Assembly (NCBI GenBank): GCA_026394025.1
Contig: JAPKZC010000023.1
Location: forward strand, 1-5,700
Length of the DNA: 5,700 bases
Reading direction: 5' to 3'
Origin: Candidatus Solibacter sp.
GTDB taxonomy: Bacteria; Acidobacteriota; Terriglobia; Bryobacterales; Bryobacteraceae
The notes under the pieces were generated by a model. It was not told the origin of the DNA, made no database searches, and saw only the letters and a program-made list of their open reading frames with translations. Each line of letters begins with the position of its first letter. The stretch's first letter is position 1. Both the position numbers and the translations under genes were made by a program. This document shows, piece after piece, positions 1-5,700 of the stretch.

Positions 1-1
1 C

Positions 2-409
2 GTCGAACGCATCGACTGGCGCAGCGAGGTGGTGGGCATCGACGAGGCCAACTTCATGGGACCGAACCTGGTGGACGTCGCCCAGCGGCTCGCCGATAGC
101 GGCAAACAGGTGATCATCTCCGGCCTGGATACCGACTACCTGGGCCGCCCGTTCGCCCCCATCCCGGACCTGCTGGCGCAGGCCGAATCCATCACCAAGA
201 CGCTCGCCATCTGCGTGCGCTGCGGCAACCCCGCCAAGCACACGCAGCGGCTGCGTGGTTCCGACGAGCTGATTGTGGTGGGCGCCTCCGACATGTACGA
301 GGCCCGTTGCCGCCGCTGCTTCGAGCCCGGCATCCCCAAGCAGACCGAGATGGACTTAGTGAAAGCCAAGGTGCGCGCCGCGGAATCGGGCAACAAGGGA
401 TCGGTTTAG
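2..409 (+). CDS. tdk: Thymidine kinase, type II (TK1-like), C-terminal part; 5' end outside window
   Basis: Cytoplasmic enzyme that phosphorylates thymidine to dTMP with ATP (EC 2.7.1.21) in pyrimidine salvage. About 135 residues are visible; the P-loop half lies off the left edge, and the reading frame is open from base 2, so the GTG at 29 is internal and not a start. Counting from the first visible codon, the Walker-B/catalytic block GIDEANF is at 12-18, with Glu15 the expected catalytic base. GLDTDYLGRPF is at 41-51. The structural zinc site is formed by two Cys pairs, CVRC (71-74) and CRRC (103-106), which bracket the substrate-binding lasso. VGASDMYEARC precedes the second pair, as usual in this family. 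A polar tail of about 25 residues follows. The usual DEAQ motif reads DEAN here. The gene ends in TAG and converges with the minus-strand receptor gene. Family assignment is secure; only the length and start are unknown. Confidence 0.95.
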   Translation, partial: VERIDWRSEVVGIDEANFMGPNLVDVAQRLADSGKQVIISGLDTDYLGRPFAPIPDLLAQAESITKTLAICVRCGNPAKHTQRLRGSDELIVVGASDMYEARCRRCFEPGIPKQTEMDLVKAKVRAAESGNKGSV

Positions 410-410
410 C

Positions 411-423
411 GAGGCTGTGCCTC
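411..423 (+). terminator. Small hairpin just after the tdk stop, possible weak terminator
   Basis: GAGGC-TGT-GCCTC forms a perfect 5-bp stem with a 3-base loop, starting two bases after the tdk stop codon. No T-tract follows on the plus strand, so it does not fit a standard intrinsic terminator. It may only slow or protect the 3' end of the tdk message, or be chance in GC-rich DNA. Confidence 0.2.
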
Positions 424-444
424 AAGCGGGCAAGCAATCCTCGA

Positions 445-486
445 CGCGAAGACGCGGAGCAAGACGCAGAGAAGAACTCAGAGAAA
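445..486 (+). repeat. Degenerate 12-bp tandem repeat, intergenic copy 1
   Basis: Three consecutive 12-base units begin at 451, 463 and 475 and end at 486. They share a core close to GACGCRGAG followed by an A-rich triplet; the third unit has drifted to AACTCAGAG. A CGCG-containing lead-in occupies 445-450. On the minus strand it reads as a run of CTCTGCGTCT-like words. A related element lies at 4569-4606 in the opposite orientation. Such CTCTGCG-rich intergenic strings are, from memory, common between genes in Acidobacteria and some other environmental phyla; their function is not known to me. It sits between the tdk stop and the broken 3' end of the receptor gene. Protein translations across it are low-complexity and unlikely to be real. 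Confidence 0.6.
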
Positions 487-545
487 AAGGACTGATGCGT
501 GGGTCGACGCTGCACACCGCTTCCGGGGCTCGAACGCGGAGCCAG
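487..545. other. Unassigned intergenic segment between repeat and receptor remnant
   Basis: These 59 bases belong neither to the repeat nor to recognisable receptor sequence. None of the minus-strand frames through it restores a receptor C-terminus: one stays open, and the others give arginine- and serine-rich strings or reach a stop near the repeat. It marks the point where receptor similarity is lost and may be the joint of a deletion or an assembly join. Confidence 0.4.
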
Positions 546-1476
546 CAGGAACTCCACGCTCTTGCGCTCCCTAACCGGGAACAGGCGTGAGTAGCGCGCG
601 TTGATCTCCGCCGCATAGCCCGCCCGGATGGTGTTGCGGCCCACGTACAGGGGACGCTGGTACGCGCTGCCTTCCGTCGAATCGAGGTTGAGCACGCGGT
701 TGCTGCCCATGTTGAACAGGTCGCCGCTCGAAGCCACGATGGAGAACGAAAGCTGGTTGTGATTCAACAGGTAGTTGGCCGCCTTGTTGTCGCTCTTGAA
801 TTCCGGCATCAGCACGCTGGTCATGTTGAAGACGTGCCGCTTGTCGGTCAGCGAGTTGCCGCGGTCGCGGCGCCGGTTGGTCGGGTCGCTCAGCAGGAAG
901 GCGCCCGAGTCGATGTTGTTCTGCTCCGGCGCGTCGTCGATGGCGTGCGACCAGGTGTATGTGGCGTAAAACTCGTAGCCGCGCGCCAGTTGCTTGCGCA
1001 GCGTCAGGTTCATGCCGTTGTAGGTGGAACGCCCCACCGATTCCGCCGCCGTGATGTTGCCGAAGCCCGCGTAATAGCGCGCCGTGCCGAAAATCGGGCG
1101 CCCGTCCGCCAGGAACGTCCCGCCCGGCACTACGTTGATATTGCGATATACCGGCAGGCGCTTGCCCGCCGTGTAAAGATACGATGCGCTCAGCGCCGTG
1201 CTCGGCGTGAGTTCGCGGCTCACCGAGAAGTTCGCGTTGATCGAATAAAGGTTGGCAAAGTCCGGCGAGATTGTGGTGATGTCGGTGCTCCCGGTGACGC
1301 CCGCCGGGGGGGCCGTGAATACGTTGGGAAAGGACGGCGCGAAACTAGTGGCCGGCGTCGCCGACACGGTGAAAAACGCCGGGTTGCCGTTGAACGAAAT
1401 CGCCCGGCGATACTGGTCCGTCTGCGGCGAATCGTAGAAGACTCCCGAACTCGCGCGGATCACCGTCTTCTGGTCC

Positions 1477-3183
1477 CTACCCAGGCCCCAGGCAAATCCC
1501 AGGCGCGGGCCGAAGTTGTTCTTGTCGGTCCGGAAGCTTTGCGAGTAGGTGAACGGCGACGTCTTGTCCGCTGCCGGCATTTGGTAGAGGTCGTAGCGCA
1601 GGCCGTAGGTCACGGTCAGGTTGCGCAGCGGCTTCCAGGAATCCTGCGCGAAGTTTCGGCGCCAACCCGTTCACCGCGGCCTGGTAGGCCGCAATGCTGG
1701 CGAAATTGTACTGCGCGTACGTCGCCTGCACCTGCGTATCGCGGATGGCGTGCGTGCTGAAACCGAACTTGAGCGCGTGCGACCCGCGGAGGTAGCTGAA
1801 ATTATCCGCTAGTTCCGGTGTCGTCTCTTCGTACACACGAAGCCCGCCGAATGTCGGCCCGCCGAAGTTGGCGATACCGGATACCGTCAGCACCGGACCG
1901 GTGCCCGACGCTTCGAAGGGGTCGTTATGCTGCCCGCGGTAGGCCACCTGCGCGCGCAGCTCGTTGACGATGTGGTCGTTGATGATGGAAACCAGTTGCA
2001 CTCCGCCCGCATGGGAGCGGTCCACGAAGGCGTAGGATTGCGAAACCAGGGTGGTTTGGCCAATGGTGCTGCTGTTGTAGGGCGAGTCGTTGGCGTGGTG
2101 CGTGTAACGCACGGAGAGGCGGTTCTTGGCGTTGATTTGCCAATCGCCCTTTCCCATGTAGAAGTACACGCTCTGGCGGAACGGAACCGGGTCGCCGTAA
2201 CTGGCGGGCAGGCCCAGCGCCGCGATGTTCGCGGCGCTCACCGTTACCACGCCCGGCAGGTCGCGCTTCACGTGCTCGAAGCCGCCGAAGAAGAACAGTT
2301 TGTCCTTGATGACGCGCCCGCCGCCATCCACCGAGTAGGAGTCCACGTTCACTTCGGGAACCAGCGCCGTGCTGGAGAGCAGTTTGGGCCGCGCGCTGAA
2401 ATTTGTGCGGCGGAACAGGTACGCGCCTTCGCCGTGGTATTCGTTGGCGCCGCTCTTCGTCACGGTGTTGAAGACCGTGCCCACCGTGTTGCCGAACTCC
2501 GGCGCGAAGCCGTTGGAAACCTGCTGCACTTCCGCCACGTAGATGTTGGATATCGGAATCAGGCGGATGCCGGCGCGGTCGCTCTCCGTGTTGTTGCTGC
2601 CGTCCAGTTGATAGTTGATGCGCCCGTTGAAGCCGTTGGCGTTGATCTTGCGCGGCACGCCGAATTCCGTGTTGGCGCGACCGCTCACGTTGGGTTGGAA
2701 CAGAATGAAGTTGTAGGGATTGCGCGAAACCAGCGGCAGATTGCGCGTCATGTTCTCGCTCAGCGTGCTGCCCAGGTCGATGCGGCTCGGCTCCGTGATC
2801 GCCGCCGACGCGGTAACGTCCACCATGGTGGTGGTGCCCGCCACGTTGACCGTCACGTCCACTGTCGCTGTCGCGCCCGCGCTCAGCGCGATGCCGGTGC
2901 GGCGTATTGTGCCGAACCCTGGTGCCTGCACCTCCACCGCATAGGTTCCGAGCGGCAGCACCGCGAAGCGGTACAGTCCGGCATCTCCCGTTTTCGCCGA
3001 CTGCTTGAAGCCGGTGTCCGTATTGCTAATCTGCACCGTCGCGCCCGAAACAGCGGCGCCGGAGGGGTCCGTCACCGTACCGGTAATTTCCCCGTTGATG
3101 GCCGATGCCTGCCCGAAGACGTTGGCAGCCAGGGCGAGTCCGAAGCCCACCACCAATGCACTCAATTTCCAGTTGTTACGCAT
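1477..3183 (-). CDS. TonB-dependent receptor, Oar-like: N-terminal part (signal peptide, regulatory domain, plug, first barrel strands)
   Basis: Outer-membrane receptor expected to take up large or scarce ligands with energy from TonB-ExbBD. The ATG at 3183 follows AAGAGA with a 6-base spacer and opens a clear signal peptide (charged MRNNWK, hydrophobic core 8-22, likely cut after ASA at 28). Residues 30-115 form a carboxypeptidase-regulatory-like beta-sandwich (GEITGTVTDPSGAAVSGATV, then GLYRF and LPLGTYAVEV). The plug covers about 120-245, with NLPLVSRNPYNF, INYQLDGSNNTE, ISNIYVAEVQQVSNGFAPEFG and NTVTKSGANEYHG. Barrel strands follow, including KDKLFFFGGFEHVKRDLPG (295-311) and GSHALKFGFSTH (467-478). 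Family character ends at Pro509. The remaining 59 residues to the stop at 1477 are out of frame, and the true continuation is in another frame from 1655. The intact protein would be roughly 950 residues. The start lies 45 bases after the upstream transporter's stop. Ligand unknown; no canonical TonB box recognised. Confidence 0.88.
   Translation of the reverse strand: MRNNWKLSALVVGFGLALAANVFGQASAINGEITGTVTDPSGAAVSGATVQISNTDTGFKQSAKTGDAGLYRFAVLPLGTYAVEVQAPGFGTIRRTGIALSAGATATVDVTVNVAGTTTMVDVTASAAITEPSRIDLGSTLSENMTRNLPLVSRNPYNFILFQPNVSGRANTEFGVPRKINANGFNGRINYQLDGSNNTESDRAGIRLIPISNIYVAEVQQVSNGFAPEFGNTVGTVFNTVTKSGANEYHGEGAYLFRRTNFSARPKLLSSTALVPEVNVDSYSVDGGGRVIKDKLFFFGGFEHVKRDLPGVVTVSAANIAALGLPASYGDPVPFRQSVYFYMGKGDWQINAKNRLSVRYTHHANDSPYNSSTIGQTTLVSQSYAFVDRSHAGGVQLVSIINDHIVNELRAQVAYRGQHNDPFEASGTGPVLTVSGIANFGGPTFGGLRVYEETTPELADNFSYLRGSHALKFGFSTHAIRDTQVQATYAQYNFASIAAYQAAVNGLAPKLRAGFLEAAAQPDRDLRPALRPLPNAGSGQDVAVHLLAKLPDRQEQLRPAPGICLGPG
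1651..1660 (-). other. Frame-change point inside the receptor gene
   Basis: On the minus strand the frame from the start codon reads ...AAVNGLAP and then loses family character (KLRAGFLEAAAQ). Dropping one A from the AAA at 1656-1654 gives ...GLAP-NFAQDSW, the conserved block in the other frame. The net change is therefore equivalent to one extra base, or to a deletion that is not a multiple of three. In relatives as I remember them, about 20-30 residues usually lie between the AAYxAAxxG-type stretch and FAQDxW. A short deletion is therefore as likely as a one-base insertion. Confidence 0.7.
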
Positions 3184-3189
3184 AGTTGA

Positions 3190-3195
3190 TCTCTT
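3190..3195 (-). promoter_or_regulatory. Ribosome binding site of the receptor gene
   Basis: AAGAGA on the minus strand ends 6 bases before the ATG at 3183. It supports that start together with the signal peptide that follows. It is a partial match to the Shine-Dalgarno consensus. Confidence 0.5.
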
Positions 3196-3228
3196 TCAAG
3201 GGCTTTGACGAAGCTTGTCCAATAGATG

Positions 3229-4470
3229 TTACGCCAGCCGGATGGGTTGCAACTCATTGACTCTACGCAATTCGGGAAACAAGCGGCTCCACAATACCAC
3301 AATCAGAATTGTCCCCAACCCGCCGGCGACTACTGCCGGAACCGCCCCCCACCACGCCGCCGTGACGCCCGATTCGAACTGTCCCACCTCGTTCGACGCC
3401 CCGATGAACATCATGTTGACCGCGCTCACCCGGCCGCGCATTTCGTCCGGCGTCGAAATCTGCACCAGGGTATGCCGCACCACCACGCTGACCATGTCGC
3501 ACGCGCCCATCATCACCAGCGCCGCCACCGATAGCGCCACATTTCGCGATAGTCCGAACACCACCGTGCACGCGCCGAACCCGGCCACGCAGCACAGCAT
3601 GATGGCGCCCGCATGACGTTTGAGCGGCCGGTGAGCCAACACCATCGCCATGATGACGGCGCCCGTTCCGGGAGAGCCGCGCAGAATCCCCAACCCCGTG
3701 GCGCCCACTCCCAGAATGTCCTTGGCGAACACCGGCATTAGCGCCACCGCCCCGCCCAACAGCACCGCGAACATGTCCAGCGAGATCGCACCCAGAGTCA
3801 TCTTCGCGTGCCACAGATAGCGCAGCCCATCCAGCAGCACTCCCGGCCGGACAATGCCGCGTGGCCGTTGCGCCACCTCCACCCGAGCCCGCCCCATCAA
3901 CACCATGGCGCACAGGCACGCCGCCGCCGACCCCGCGTACACCGGCGCCGGGCTCCCTGCTAACCCGTAGACCAGGCCGCCCAGCATTGGCCCCACGATC
4001 ATGGCCCCCTGGAATACACCCGCTCCCAGAGCTACCGCATTGGGGAACACCTCTTCGGGCACCACCAGCGGCAGGAACGCCTGTGCCGCGGGACCGTTGA
4101 AAGCGCGCACCACGCCGTTCAACAGCAGGGCCGCGTACACCGGCCACACCGACGTGAGCCCGCGCAGCGTCAACGCCAGAAGCAGCGCCGATACGCCGGC
4201 GAATGCCACATAGCAGCACTGCAAAATGCGCTGCCGCGGGAAACGGTCCGCCGTCTGCCCCGCCACGAGAAATAGCAGAATCCCCGGCAGGAACTGCGCC
4301 AGCCCCACCAGTCCCAGGTCCAGTGCGCGGTGCGTTAGGGCATAGACTTGCCAGCCCACCGCCACCGCCTGCATTTCGCTGGCGATGGTGGCCAGCATTC
4401 GCGCCGTCATGTAATAACGAAAATTCGGGTACTGAAACGCGCCCCGTCCCCCTGCGCCCGGCGCGCTCAA
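3229..4470 (-). CDS. Major facilitator superfamily exporter, EntS/MFS_3 type
   Basis: Inner-membrane secondary transporter of 413 residues, the usual size for a 12-helix member of the enterobactin-exporter/macrolide-efflux-like (DHA3) group, which exports small molecules using the proton gradient. The family-typical opening PNFRYYMTARMLATIASEM (15-33) leads into helix 1. Motif A between helices 2 and 3 reads GQTADRFPRQRI (71-82). The antiporter-type motif C is visible in GVFQGAMIVGPMLGG (151-165), and a cytoplasmic loop follows helix 6 (about 194-222). PDEMRGRVSAVN (341-352) is the conserved loop before helix 11. The likely start is TTG at 4470: it keeps the NFRYY opening, no ATG, GTG or TTG is seen in the same frame over the roughly 45 bases before it, and GGGGGGA stands 2 bases upstream, closer than usual. 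The ATG at 4410 would cut off family sequence. It lies between the esterase (204-base gap) and the receptor (45-base gap) on the same strand, so co-transcription with the receptor is plausible. The frame looks intact. Substrate unknown. Confidence 0.92.
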   Translation of the reverse strand: MSAPGAGGRGAFQYPNFRYYMTARMLATIASEMQAVAVGWQVYALTHRALDLGLVGLAQFLPGILLFLVAGQTADRFPRQRILQCCYVAFAGVSALLLALTLRGLTSVWPVYAALLLNGVVRAFNGPAAQAFLPLVVPEEVFPNAVALGAGVFQGAMIVGPMLGGLVYGLAGSPAPVYAGSAAACLCAMVLMGRARVEVAQRPRGIVRPGVLLDGLRYLWHAKMTLGAISLDMFAVLLGGAVALMPVFAKDILGVGATGLGILRGSPGTGAVIMAMVLAHRPLKRHAGAIMLCCVAGFGACTVVFGLSRNVALSVAALVMMGACDMVSVVVRHTLVQISTPDEMRGRVSAVNMMFIGASNEVGQFESGVTAAWWGAVPAVVAGGLGTILIVVLWSRLFPELRRVNELQPIRLA

Positions 4471-4674
4471 CGTCCCCCCGCAGTTGAGCCACGACCGGAG
4501 AAAGCCTGGTAGCGCCGACTCACGTTGCCCTGCTCCGTCTGCGCTCGCAGGTTCTGACTTGCAGTGTGTTCTCTGCGCTTATCTCTGTGCGCTCTGCGTC
4601 TCCGCGATGAAATCGTATTCCCGTCTGGTTCCGGCTCCGCCGGGTTAGGGAGTGGTTTCACGTCAGCCCCACAA
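4471..4674. other. Intergenic region between esterase and transporter
   Basis: These 204 bases hold the second degenerate CTCTGCG-type repeat and a small hairpin CCGGC-TCC-GCCGG at 4631-4643 without a T-tract. I see no convincing promoter with well-placed -35 and -10 boxes on the minus strand, although this is where a transporter promoter would be expected. A 64-codon open frame on the minus strand (4467-4661) is arginine-rich, crosses the repeat and resembles no protein I know. Confidence 0.5.
4569..4606 (-). repeat. Degenerate CTCTGCG-type repeat, intergenic copy 2 (inverted relative to copy 1)
   Basis: Read on the minus strand this begins CGCGGAGACGCAGAG, continues with CGCACAGAG, and ends AAGCGCAGAGAA. 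It thus has three related GCRCAGAG words at about 9-12 base spacing. It aligns with copy 1 at 445-485 over its full length, with a 3-base length difference and several substitutions, in the opposite orientation on the chromosome. It lies wholly between the esterase stop and the transporter start. Internal periodicity suggests a simple-sequence or dispersed-repeat origin and not a protein-binding palindrome. Confidence 0.6.
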
Positions 4675-5700
4675 CTACTGGTAGTGCGGCTGGTCGCTAC
4701 GGAAGGGGCTCGCCGGCAGGCCCACCTGATTCACCAGATTGCACACCGGGTCGTCGGCCCACGCGTAGCGCACCGCCGCCGGACTCGACACCTGCGCGCT
4801 GGTCACCACGAGTGTGTTGCCGTCCACCTTTACCTCGCCCGGCAGATACTGTCCGTCGGCGCCTGCGATCTCGAAGCCCGTGATCGCCCCGCCGCCGCGA
4901 GCCTGCATGCCGTCGCTGTGCGTCAGATATACGCGCATCGCACCGTTCTCCGAATTCGCCGTCTGGAACATCGGTCCCGAATACTCCACCGGCTGCTGGT
5001 ACGTCAGCGCGCGCGCCGCCAGTGCCAAGCGCAGTCCCACGTCCTGTTTGTTCTTCGGGTGAATGTCGCGCGATTCGCCGATGTCGATGATCACCGCCAT
5101 GCCGGTATTTGCCAGGCGCAGCGTTTCGGTCTGCGATTCGCGTAGCACCGGCCAATACACGTTGCTCTTGTAGTTCGCCAGTTGCACAAACAGGAACGGG
5201 AAATCACCTTGGCCCCAGCGATTGCGCCAGTCCTGAATCATCGCCCCGAACAGGCGCCGGTATTTGTAGGCCTCGCGTTCGTTCGCATTACTTTCGCCCT
5301 GATACCAGATCGCCCCGCGTATGCCGTAGGGCACCAGCGGCGCGATCATGCCGTTGTAGAGCCCGGCCGGCGTGTTGGGATGTCCCGGCCCCTGCGGCGC
5401 CGCCGGCCGGTTCGGCGGCGTTCGCCCGGCAGCCTTGGCGTCGGCCACCGCCGTGTTCCATGCCGCGAGCGCCTTTTCGTATTTCTCCTTCGCCGCGGGA
5501 TAGTCGGCCAGAACCTTTCCTTCCCAAAAATCGGTCACATACTTCAGCGCTGCGTCAGACGCGATCGCCTCCTTGGAGAGCCAGGATTGCGCCGGCGTCC
5601 CGCCCCAATCGCTCTCGATCAGCCCCATCGGCACGTGCAGGTTCTGCTGCAAATGCCGTCCGAAGAAGTACTCCACCGCGGAAAACCCCTTCACGGAGGT
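4675..5700 (-). CDS. Sialate O-acetylesterase (SASA family), C-terminal part; 5' end outside window
   Basis: Hydrolase of the SGNH-like sialate O-acetylesterase family, which removes O-acetyl groups from sialic acids or other acetylated sugars. Such enzymes are usually secreted or periplasmic. The 341 visible residues begin inside the protein, since the frame is open to the right edge; the GTG at 5694 is internal to the conserved FSAVEYFFGRHLQ block. In order from the first visible codon: VPMGLIESDWGGTPAQSW (23-40); an alanine/lysine-rich, probably helical insert and proline-rich stretch (about 60-112) as in many environmental members; LYNGMIAPL; the hallmark IWYQGESNA (131-139); and DIGESRDIHPKNK (206-218), where the Asp-x-His pair of DIHP (bases 5056-5067) supplies the catalytic His. 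A C-terminal beta-sandwich (about 250-330) ends in the typical VRYAWADDPVCNL and GLPASPFRSD. The GQSNM block with the nucleophile serine lies off the window. The gene ends TAG at 4675. No lesions are seen in the visible part. The actual substrate need not be sialic acid. Confidence 0.93.
   Translation of the reverse strand, partial: TSVKGFSAVEYFFGRHLQQNLHVPMGLIESDWGGTPAQSWLSKEAIASDAALKYVTDFWEGKVLADYPAAKEKYEKALAAWNTAVADAKAAGRTPPNRPAAPQGPGHPNTPAGLYNGMIAPLVPYGIRGAIWYQGESNANEREAYKYRRLFGAMIQDWRNRWGQGDFPFLFVQLANYKSNVYWPVLRESQTETLRLANTGMAVIIDIGESRDIHPKNKQDVGLRLALAARALTYQQPVEYSGPMFQTANSENGAMRVYLTHSDGMQARGGGAITGFEIAGADGQYLPGEVKVDGNTLVVTSAQVSSPAAVRYAWADDPVCNLVNQVGLPASPFRSDQPHYQ

Larger units (their letters stand above)
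192..1655 (-). pseudogene. TonB-dependent receptor, Oar-like: C-terminal barrel part, out of frame with its start and truncated at the 3' end
   Basis: This is the second part of the receptor gene that begins at 3183. Receptor-like sequence resumes at about 1655 with NFAQDSWKPLRNLTVTYGLR, the conserved barrel block that normally sits in mid-protein. It continues through GPRLGFAWG, a strand ending IRASSGVFYD, YNGMNLTLRKQL, YATYTWSHAIDD and INARYSRLFPVRERKSVEFL. This last block normally introduces roughly the final 50 residues, which contain an N-x-x-N/F-type loop and an aromatic C-terminal beta-strand. Here similarity stops at about 546. The frame then stays open for about 115 more codons of serine- and arginine-rich sequence, across the intergenic repeat and antisense to tdk, before stopping at 192. 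That tail has no receptor character. There is no plausible start of its own; the GTG at 1613 lies inside a barrel strand. Without the closing strand an outer-membrane barrel is not expected to assemble. I judge this a decayed or misassembled gene, not an independent protein. Confidence 0.8.

Noticed and set aside
307..495. Small plus-strand gene overlapping the tdk 3' end
   Set aside because: It is an out-of-frame reading of tdk that runs into the tandem repeat; the charged C-terminal stretch comes only from repeat units.
518..545. tRNA-like T-arm on the minus strand (TTCGAGC with partly pairing flanks)
   Set aside because: One of five stem pairs fails and upstream sequence is receptor coding sequence with no D-arm, anticodon arm or acceptor partner; probably chance.
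1645..1660. Programmed +1 frameshift that would rescue the receptor
   Set aside because: No known slippery +1 motif, no in-frame stop close to the site (the zero frame runs on to 1477), and the C-terminus is lost anyway, so rescue would not give a full barrel.
759..3189. Long plus-strand open frames opposite the receptor gene (759-1760 and 1927-3189)
   Set aside because: They are antisense to recognisable receptor sequence, rich in Arg, Val, Ala and His as expected of shadow frames in GC-rich DNA, and show no domain or start signal.
3263..4492. 409-codon minus-strand frame overlapping the transporter
   Set aside because: Glycine- and arginine-rich out-of-frame shadow; the frame 3229-4470 has clear transporter motifs and hydrophobic helices.
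4631..4643. Hairpin CCGGC-TCC-GCCGG as esterase terminator
   Set aside because: Only 5 bp and no T-tract on the minus strand; such short stems are common in GC-rich sequence.
4467..4661. 64-codon minus-strand open frame between esterase and transporter
   Set aside because: Low-complexity arginine-rich translation across the repeat, overlapping the transporter start; no family resemblance.

Overview
The window looks like chromosomal DNA of a GC-rich Gram-negative bacterium, most likely an acidobacterium of the Solibacter/Bryobacterales type. This rests on recognition, not a database search. The main clue is an Oar-like outer-membrane receptor: signal peptide, one carboxypeptidase-regulatory-like domain, TonB plug and a long beta-barrel, a type greatly expanded in that phylum. 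The neighbouring sialate O-acetylesterase also has the form common in Acidobacteria and Planctomycetes.

Layout from left to right. Positions 2-409 (+) hold the C-terminal two thirds of a type II thymidine kinase (tdk). Positions 410-545 hold no gene: a small hairpin beside the tdk stop, a degenerate 12-bp-periodic repeat, and about 60 bases of unassigned sequence. Positions 546-3183 (-) hold one TonB-dependent receptor gene that is broken twice. It changes frame near 1654-1656, and receptor-like sequence stops near 546 without the usual last beta-strands or a stop codon. Positions 3229-4470 (-) hold an intact major facilitator transporter of the EntS/MFS_3 drug-exporter type, starting at TTG. 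Positions 4471-4674 hold no gene but contain a second copy of the degenerate repeat in opposite orientation. Positions 4675-5700 (-) hold the C-terminal part of a sialate O-acetylesterase whose N-terminus lies beyond the right edge.

The three minus-strand genes are read in the order esterase, transporter, receptor. Transporter and receptor are 45 bases apart and could share a transcript. The esterase is 204 bases upstream of the transporter and may be a separate unit. An esterase that deacetylates host or microbial glycans, an outer-membrane receptor and an inner-membrane exporter could belong to a glycan- or small-molecule-handling locus, but nothing in the sequence fixes a substrate. The receptor, if the sequence is correct, is probably not functional. 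tdk is convergent with this group and belongs to nucleotide salvage.

I see no convincing new system. The points most worth checking are the double lesion in the receptor, its open frame running through the repeat into the antisense of tdk, and the inverted pair of degenerate repeats around the receptor-transporter pair.
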